A stretch of DNA of 44,490 nucleotides, from contig CAKZMO010000656.1 of NCBI GenBank assembly GCA_937128595.1, positions 1 to 44,490 on the forward strand, given 5' to 3'. The stretch's first letter is position 1, and every line of letters starts with the position of its first letter. This DNA is from an uncultured cyanobacterium. GTDB lineage: Bacteria; Cyanobacteriota; Cyanobacteriia; CAKZMO01. Made by a program: the position numbers and the translations under genes. Under the pieces are notes generated by a model that saw only the letters and a program-made list of their open reading frames with translations, was not told where the DNA came from and did no database searches. Positions 38,262 to 44,490 of this stretch are shown here, piece after piece.

Positions 38262-39917
38262 TTATCGGAGTTTCCCAGAACGCAAAATTGACACGATTAA
38301 CCAGAGGCCAATGACACTGGCCGCCAGAAACAAGCCAATGCTGACCCAATAAAACTGAGCCGCTTGCTCCTTCGACGCTATAATCGCTGCTCCCATAATG
38401 AGCGATCCGAGTACCAGACTGAAAGAGAGTCGATTGGCAGAATCGTCAATGGTTAACCGCAATCCATCAATTTCTCGGACACTAAGATTCCACTTCAGCG
38501 TTTCTGACGACAGACGATCCAGCAGAAACTCGATCCGCCGAGGAGATTGAAGGCCGAGGTTTTTCAGCTCAAGACTAGTGCGCAGCAGCGTTTGCAGTGG
38601 GTCTTCACCCACGAGTTGCTGTCGAAACATATCGGTAACCAACGGTCGAACCTCGTCGAGCAAGTTGACCTCTGGATTAAATTTCCGACCCAGCCCCTCC
38701 AGGTTGGCAAGAGCCTTGGCATACAGTCCTAGGTTGCTCGGCCAGCGCAAATAGTTCTTTCGTGCTGCTTGTAGTACTTCATAAAACGCTTGGCTAAAGT
38801 TCAGTTCAGAAAGACTGAGGCTATAGTACTTTCGCAACAGATAGTCATAGTCGCTTTCTAGGCGAACGAGGTTTACTGGCTGCACTGGAGTCGCCAATTT
38901 GATTGTAAGTTGACTACACCGCTGAGCATCTGTGCTGACGATCGCCAAAATCATCTCAGTCAGCAAGTCCTGAGTCCTGGGATCAAGCCGTCCCACCATG
39001 CCACAGTCTAATAGTGCAATGCGCCCATCACTCAGGTAAAACACATTACCCGGATGGGGATCGGCATGGAAAAAGCCGTCAATATAGAGTTGCTGGAAAA
39101 ATACGCGAAAGAGCTGTCGAGTAATGGCTTGACGCTCAGCTTCTACATCACCGTCGTGACCGATTCCCTTCAGCTCAGCCGTCAAAATCGGAACGCCCTC
39201 TAGCCATTCCATGACCAACATTCTTTCAGAAGTGAGCTCCCAAAAAATCTCCGGAACAACAACCTGTTCGGGATCAAACCAGCGGCTGGAGGAAAGATTT
39301 TTGCGCAGTCGATCTGTGTAACCAGCTTCTTTCGTAAAGTTAAGTTCGTCATTCAGCGCACTGGCAAACTCGTCGGCTAAAGATACGACATCGTAGTACT
39401 TGCCGAAGTTAGTGCGTGACACCAAGTCAGCAATGCCTTTCACAATCGAAATGTCTTGATCAACCGTGCGTTCGATGCCTGGACGCTGCACTTTGATGGC
39501 GACTTCTTGTCCTGTCGAGAGAGTCGCCCGGTGAACCTGCGCAATGGAACCTGCGGCGATCGCTTCAGGGTTAATCTTCTCAAACACCTCATGCATCGGC
39601 CTGTTCAACTGCTTGCGAATCACCGATTCGACCTCAGACCACGCCACTGGAGGCACTTTGGCCTGCAGTTCTGAGAGCGCATCAATATAGTCTGGTGACA
39701 ACAAGTCAGGACGAGTACTAAGAAGCTGACCCAACTTGACGTATATCGGCCCCAAATCTGTCAGGATGTTCCGCAAAACAGCTGGAGTAGGAAGCTCAGG
39801 TTCATCGGCTTTGCTACTACCCAGCAGCAGCTGCCGCATATAGTCCCAGCCATTGCGAAAAACCACTTCGACAATTTCGCGCTGACGGGCGCTCGTCTGA
39901 GTAATGCCTGATAACAC
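38262..39917 (-). CDS. AarF/ABC1/UbiB kinase family protein
   Basis: LGPIYVKLGQLLSTRPDLL, AAGSIAQVHRATLSTGQEVAIKVQRPG, FHADPHPGNVFYLSDGRIALLDCGMVG. Confidence 0.93.
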   Translation of the reverse strand: MLSGITQTSARQREIVEVVFRNGWDYMRQLLLGSSKADEPELPTPAVLRNILTDLGPIYVKLGQLLSTRPDLLSPDYIDALSELQAKVPPVAWSEVESVIRKQLNRPMHEVFEKINPEAIAAGSIAQVHRATLSTGQEVAIKVQRPGIERTVDQDISIVKGIADLVSRTNFGKYYDVVSLADEFASALNDELNFTKEAGYTDRLRKNLSSSRWFDPEQVVVPEIFWELTSERMLVMEWLEGVPILTAELKGIGHDGDVEAERQAITRQLFRVFFQQLYIDGFFHADPHPGNVFYLSDGRIALLDCGMVGRLDPRTQDLLTEMILAIVSTDAQRCSQLTIKLATPVQPVNLVRLESDYDYLLRKYYSLSLSELNFSQAFYEVLQAARKNYLRWPSNLGLYAKALANLEGLGRKFNPEVNLLDEVRPLVTDMFRQQLVGEDPLQTLLRTSLELKNLGLQSPRRIEFLLDRLSSETLKWNLSVREIDGLRLTIDDSANRLSFSLVLGSLIMGAAIIASKEQAAQFYWVSIGLFLAASVIGLWLIVSILRSGKLR

Positions 39918-40296
39918 AGAGCCTCCTAGCTTAAAGTTGAATGGGAAAAAGGCTGCAAGAAATCGCTCAACTGATCTACGATTTTTGCCTATGCCCTATG
40001 TAATGCTGAACTACAACAGCATGTGTATGTTTCCATTATGTCTTTTTAGGTGGACAAGTCTGTGGCAAACAAAACGCCAGAGATAGATTTATTGAGGCTT
40101 ATCCCCTGATTGGAGGGAGAAGAGTTGGCGTAAATCGTGTTAAGAGAAACTTATGAGGATCAAGACTTTGTAATGCGATCGCCCCGACTTGTAGACATCG
40201 TGTAGAAATTGATGAGTACCACTCTATCCAAAAACGCTCATACGCCTTGATATCATTGGTTTCTAACTGAGGGCGAACCTCTAGAGGGATTCATCT

Positions 40297-41229
40297 ATGA
40301 AGGGACAAAACTTGGAAGCAGTGAAGCTTTCTCAACTCAGAACGTTGGCCGCTGTTGCAGAATGCGAAAATTTCAGTGAAGCGGCGTTGAAGCTTCAGGT
40401 ATCTCAATCTGCGGTAAGCCATGCGATCGCCACTCTGGAAGAGGAACTGGGCGTGGTGCTGGTCTCACGAGGACGCCACGGTGCCCATCTAACGCCTGTG
40501 GGAGAAAGAGTGCTATGCCATGTCCAGCAAATGTTGCAGTCTCTTGAGGCCATTGGCAAAGAGGCTCAGCTCTCGCGGGGGCTTCAGGGTGGAGTTGTTC
40601 GCATCGCATCATTTCGGAGCGTTGCAACCCACGTTTTGCCACAGGCGATCGCCCACTTTCGCAAAAAATTTCCCGCGATCACCGCAACGATTACCGAACA
40701 CGCCGACTACATTTCCATTGAACAATCCCTTCGAGAAGGGCGCGCAGATGTCGGTATTACCTACCTACCCACATCTGCCGAGTTTGAAACCTGGAAGCTC
40801 TTCAGCGACGAATATTTGGTGTTGATGCCTCCTGATGCCAATGTGTCTGAAGCACTCACCTGGAACCTATTAAGCCAATATCCGCTCATTTTGGGGCCAG
40901 ATAGCGACGCCTGTAGCATTCTGGTTCAGAAGCATTTTGTGCAACAGAGACAGGAGTTGCGTGCCGATTACCATCTTGCCGAAGACTCAACCATGATCAG
41001 CATGGTCGCTCAAGGCTTGGGAGCCGCAATCCTGCCAAGACTTGCCGCAGAACCCCTTCCTCCCAACGTCAAGGCATTCAGCTTGCCTGTTCCTCTAGAG
41101 CGGGTCATCGGGGTTGGAATCTTGGCCGAAGCTCTACATCCTCCAGCAGTATATGCCTTCCTAGATACCTTGAGAGAGGTGAGCGATCGCATCCATCGAG
41201 TCGAGTCAACAGTTCCAGTCCCTTCATGA
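40297..41229 (+). CDS. LysR family transcriptional regulator
   Basis: LSQLRTLAAVAECENFSEAALKLQVSQSAVSHAIATLEEELGVVLVSR HTH; substrate-binding domain. Confidence 0.92.
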   Translation: MKGQNLEAVKLSQLRTLAAVAECENFSEAALKLQVSQSAVSHAIATLEEELGVVLVSRGRHGAHLTPVGERVLCHVQQMLQSLEAIGKEAQLSRGLQGGVVRIASFRSVATHVLPQAIAHFRKKFPAITATITEHADYISIEQSLREGRADVGITYLPTSAEFETWKLFSDEYLVLMPPDANVSEALTWNLLSQYPLILGPDSDACSILVQKHFVQQRQELRADYHLAEDSTMISMVAQGLGAAILPRLAAEPLPPNVKAFSLPVPLERVIGVGILAEALHPPAVYAFLDTLREVSDRIHRVESTVPVPS

Positions 41230-41278
41230 TGTTGGCTACAGCCAGTAGCCTTAGGAGGTTTTTGTGGCCGCGCGGTGC

Positions 41279-41327
41279 GCGGCTTCTCCATCAATATCTG
41301 TCCTAACCTATCTACGCATTGCTATAG
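41279..41327. repeat. Right half of the TATAG...CTATA repeat element (copy 2), abutting MITE copy B
   Basis: GCGGCTTCTCCATCAATATCTGTCCTAACCTATCTaCGCATTGCTATAG, 48/49 identical to 14700-14748. Confidence 0.8.
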
Positions 41328-41334
41328 ATAATCT

Positions 41335-41445
41335 GGCGTTGCACATTCGAAGAATGATTTTGGTAGGGGCATCGCAATGCGATGCCCCTACAGCAGGTCA
41401 TCCATGAGTTGAATCTTTCCGCATCATTCCATGCTGTGCAACGCC
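41335..41445. mobile_element. 111-bp MITE-like element, copy B (inverted relative to copy A)
   Basis: TIR GGCGTTGCACA (41335-41345) / TGTGCAACGCC (41435-41445); flanks GATAATCT (41327-41334) and AATAATCT (41446-41453); internal palindrome 41363-41391. Confidence 0.9.
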
Positions 41446-41464
41446 AATAATCTAAATAAATTGT

Positions 41465-41506
41465 GCAAAAAATTGGCAGACCGTGAACAACTTCACAATC
41501 TGCCAA
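41465..41506 (-). terminator. Intrinsic terminator of chlP
   Basis: Minus strand TTGGCAGATTGTGAAGTTGTTCACGGTCTGCCAA followed by TTTTTT. Confidence 0.8.
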
Positions 41507-41562
41507 CGCACTCCTAAGCAAGCCTGCTAATCTACACCCAACGTCCAAGTCGACAATTCGAA

Positions 41563-42843
41563 CTAGGGAGCTAGAGCACTACCGCGCAAAAGGCTTCCTA
41601 GAGTTTTTGCCGTAATCTTGAGCTGCGTTAGAGGATTAGCAGGAACAACCGTTTTGTAGAGGTAGCTGTCAAACGTGAGCTTTTGCACGTCCAAGTCGCT
41701 ACACATTTCCACAAAGGCTTCACGAGTCGCATCGGAACGGTAGAACACCCGCTGGAGCAGATCCAAGACGAGATAGGTCATGCCATACTGCTTATCCCAT
41801 CGCTTCAGGTACATCTTCAGATCCGCCTCGGTTGGGATGCGCTGTCCTTGTTCCGACATTTCCACGATCGTCTCAGCACACATGCGAGCAGACTTAGCGG
41901 CAAAGTAGATGCCTTCACCCGACGATTTTGTTACGGTTCCTGCAGCGTCGCCAACAAGAGCAACACGACCTACAACCCGACGAGGACGGGGATGCTCAGG
42001 AATGGGGTGAGCTTCAATCTTGATAATCTGACCGCCTTCGATCTTGTCGGCGACTCGGGCACGAAGACCTGCTTGCAGCTTCTTGATATCAGCCTGATTG
42101 ACCTTCATCGTCCCGGTGCCCACAGCAACGTGGTCATATTTGGGGAACACCCAACCGTAGAAGTCGGTGGAGACATCATCGCCAACATACATCTCGGCCA
42201 TGTTTTCATAACGAGCCATTTTGTCTTCGGGAAGACGAATCCGCTCTTGGAAGGCGATCGCATAATTGTAGTCGCCTGCATCAATGGCACGAGCAATACG
42301 GGAGTTGGCTCCATCTGCGCCGATTACCACATCCACATCGAGTGACTTAAAGTTTCCAGGCGTATTGCCTTCAGCATGCTCTGTGTAGTGAAGCGTGTAA
42401 GGTGCTTTGTCGCTCGTAGGAATATCGAGCTTGTGAACGGTGCCGTTGATCAGCTTGGCTCCCAACCGAGCTGCGCGATCGCGCATGAACCCGTCAAGGA
42501 CTTCACGACGACACATGCCGATATATTCGCCATCATTGCGAATCTTAATTTCAACCGCCCGATTTGACGGAGAAATCATTTCCATCTGAGTCACCTTGCG
42601 GTCAATAATCTCGGGGGGTAAGTCAAATTCGCTCACCATACAGAGTGGAATTGCCCCACCACAAGGCTTAGCGTTGTCGAGCTTACGCTCAAACAGATAG
42701 GTTTCAATTCCAGCTTTTGCAAGTGTCTCAGCGGCGGATGAACCTGCTGGACCCGATCCGACAACAGCAACCCGTAGTGTCAAGGGTCTATCTCCCAACG
42801 TCCTCAAGTACGGGATGAATCGTATCACGGAGTTTTCGTCCAT
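41563..42843 (-). CDS. chlP: Geranylgeranyl reductase (chlorophyll biosynthesis)
   Basis: LRVAVVGSGPAGSSAAETLAKAGIETYLFERKLDNAKPCGGAIPLCMVSEFDLP; VALVGDAAGTVTKSSGEGIYFAAKSARMCAE. Confidence 0.96.
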   Translation of the reverse strand: MDENSVIRFIPYLRTLGDRPLTLRVAVVGSGPAGSSAAETLAKAGIETYLFERKLDNAKPCGGAIPLCMVSEFDLPPEIIDRKVTQMEMISPSNRAVEIKIRNDGEYIGMCRREVLDGFMRDRAARLGAKLINGTVHKLDIPTSDKAPYTLHYTEHAEGNTPGNFKSLDVDVVIGADGANSRIARAIDAGDYNYAIAFQERIRLPEDKMARYENMAEMYVGDDVSTDFYGWVFPKYDHVAVGTGTMKVNQADIKKLQAGLRARVADKIEGGQIIKIEAHPIPEHPRPRRVVGRVALVGDAAGTVTKSSGEGIYFAAKSARMCAETIVEMSEQGQRIPTEADLKMYLKRWDKQYGMTYLVLDLLQRVFYRSDATREAFVEMCSDLDVQKLTFDSYLYKTVVPANPLTQLKITAKTLGSLLRGSALAP

Positions 42844-43008
42844 TTGGGCTTCAGTCTCAGAATATGAATAGACTGAAACAGACCTTAATAAACAGACAAA
42901 TTCAAAGGGTCGATTTCAATGCAATACATTGAGACATTGCATAAAGAGAGATGCAACATTTTGCCCTCTACTTTGCGCAATCCACATAATTTTACGTGGT
43001 TCGCACGT

Positions 43009-44136
43009 TCAAGATGAGCATTCGCCGTTCGGCAAAATGGTTTCGTGCAGAATCGTATCTGGGGCGATCGCCTCATCTAGCGTGGCTCCATGCAGACTGG
43101 CTTGGGTGAGATTAGCGCGTTGCAGATTGCTATTACAGAAAACGGCACGCCACAAACAAGCCTGTTGAAGACAAGCCTCCGAAAGGTCAGCTTCCGTCAA
43201 ATTCACTCGATTCATCGTTGCACCCGTCAAGTTAGCGCCCGCCAAAGAAGCCTGGGTCAGATCGGAGAGCGTCAAATTAGCCCCGTGCAAATTAGCTCGT
43301 TCAAGATTCGCCGAGGTCAAGTTAGCCGACTGAAGTTTGGCGATCGCCAAGTTCGTAATTCTCATCACAGCCTGACTCAGATTCGCGCCTGCGAGGTTTG
43401 CCCCTTTTAAGTTTCCACCGCTCAACCGTGCCCGATGAAAATTAACCCCACTCAAGTCGTGACCACTCAAGTCAACGCCATTTAGCCAAGCATTGCTAAA
43501 GCATGTGCCGTTGAGTGCAGCTTGGTTCAAGCAAGCTCCACTGAGGCGAGCCCCGTCCAAATTGGCCCAGTTGAGGTTGGCACTGCTGAGATTACAGGAG
43601 CGCAAATTAATTTCCCTCAAGTTCGCACCACAGAGATTCACTCCTGCAAGATTTGCCCCTCGCAAATTCGCGCCCTGCATCATCGCTCCACTGAGGCGGG
43701 CTCGCTGCAACTGGGCATGAACTAAAACGGCTCCTCGAAGATTGACTTTCGTCAAATCTGCGTCAGTCAAATCACTCTGGTGCAACTTGGCATAGCTTAA
43801 GTCTGTGCCGCAAAGAAATGCTTGCTTGAGAGTCGTGTTCTGAAGAAAAGCTCGACTGAGATTAGCAAACCCCAAAAGGGCTTCGGACAAATCAGCTCCT
43901 GCCAGATTGACTCCCTCAAGGTTGGCTCCTGTGAGATTTATTTTCCGAAAGTCGCGATCGCCCTCTTGATATCGCCAAACAATGGTCTCTGCGTTCGTAG
44001 CAGCAATCTTAGAACAGGCCGCTTGTGGAACGGAGGCATGACGCAATGGCAATCGAGAAGCTTCTCGACTCTGAGAGATGGCATGAGATTCAATAATCAT
44101 GAACAAAACCTGAGAAATTTGCCTAGACAGTTCCAA
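43009..44136 (-). CDS. Pentapeptide-repeat protein
   Basis: Long run of A(N/D)LxxA repeats: LTGANLEGVNLAGADLSEALLGFANLSRAFLQNTTL... Confidence 0.95.
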   Translation of the reverse strand: MELSRQISQVLFMIIESHAISQSREASRLPLRHASVPQAACSKIAATNAETIVWRYQEGDRDFRKINLTGANLEGVNLAGADLSEALLGFANLSRAFLQNTTLKQAFLCGTDLSYAKLHQSDLTDADLTKVNLRGAVLVHAQLQRARLSGAMMQGANLRGANLAGVNLCGANLREINLRSCNLSSANLNWANLDGARLSGACLNQAALNGTCFSNAWLNGVDLSGHDLSGVNFHRARLSGGNLKGANLAGANLSQAVMRITNLAIAKLQSANLTSANLERANLHGANLTLSDLTQASLAGANLTGATMNRVNLTEADLSEACLQQACLWRAVFCNSNLQRANLTQASLHGATLDEAIAPDTILHETILPNGECSS

Positions 44137-44322
44137 GCAGGCTCAGGTCTAAATATTCCCAGTTCGGCAGCACGCAGAACGGCGATCGCCCATTTCGACA
44201 TAAAGCGTGAAACACAACGATGAATTGTTGTGGCGGGTTCCATGCTGTGAACTGGTTTAGATTTCGGGCTTGGATTTCAGGATTGAGGCTGCCCTTACTT
44301 GCCCAGTTCATTCAGAAAGACT

Positions 44323-44490
44323 TCAATCATCAATACGACAACGTCCCGATGGCTCGCATTCTTCCGAAGCTTGTGGCGATCGCCCCTGCTGACGCTGGCT
44401 CAAAATTGTGTCGAGGCTGGGTCGTCTCGTCAGAGCAAGACGCTGATCTGCCCAAAGTTCATACACCCAATTGGCGATCGTTCCGACAAT
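44323..44490 (-). CDS. C-terminal 55 codons of an unidentified CDS running off the window edge
   Basis: Open minus-strand frame IVGTIANWVYELWADQRLALTRRPSLDTILSQRQQGRSPQASEECEPSGRCRIDD* to the last base; not in supplied ORF track because no start is inside. Confidence 0.4.
   Translation of the reverse strand: MVGTIANWVYELWADQRLALTRRPSLDTILSQRQQGRSPQASEECEPSGRCRIDD

Noticed and set aside
41683-42345. 220-aa plus-strand ORF antisense to chlP
   Set aside because: Opposite strand of an unambiguous chlP gene; no recognisable domain
43090-43725. Plus-strand ORFs over the pentapeptide-repeat gene
   Set aside because: Mirror of the 15-bp periodicity of the pentapeptide gene on the other strand

Overview
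The window is a chromosomal segment from a cyanobacterium. The lineage call rests on very frequent HIP1 sites (GCGATCGC), chlP, LabA-type NYN, HetZ/PatU and DUF3536/GH57 genes. Most of it is core or housekeeping content: cysS (5'-truncated), a B12/radical SAM protein, glyQ, a ferritin-like protein, a DUF4112 protein, a 1399-aa SNF2 helicase, metG, labA-like, lptC, cysC, a GT4 glycosyltransferase, hisC, tRNA-Leu(GAG), a GH57/DUF3536 protein, hetZ-patU, leuD, a SoxD-like and SoxA-like pair with a CPBP protease between them, rlmN, chrA, an AarF/UbiB kinase, a LysR regulator, chlP and a pentapeptide-repeat protein. Signals outside this core are: (i) a 111-bp MITE-like element in two inverted copies (~96% identical), each with 11-bp perfect TIRs and a ~8-bp target duplication, plus a divergent fragment; (ii) a ~75-78 bp repeat that brackets a 1.26-kb zinc-ribbon locus as terminal inverted repeats; (iii) a second small TATAG...CTATA repeat, one copy of which abuts a MITE copy; (iv) a SoxA-like protein that keeps a CxCx32Cx4C cluster, with SoxD but no SoxB or SoxG in the window; (v) an orphan terminator between minus-strand genes (candidate sRNA); (vi) three 19-bp-phased GGGATCACT repeats upstream of the GH57 gene; (vii) a train of stem-loops downstream of patU. 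Everything was read by eye. No homology search, alignment program or folding calculation was run.
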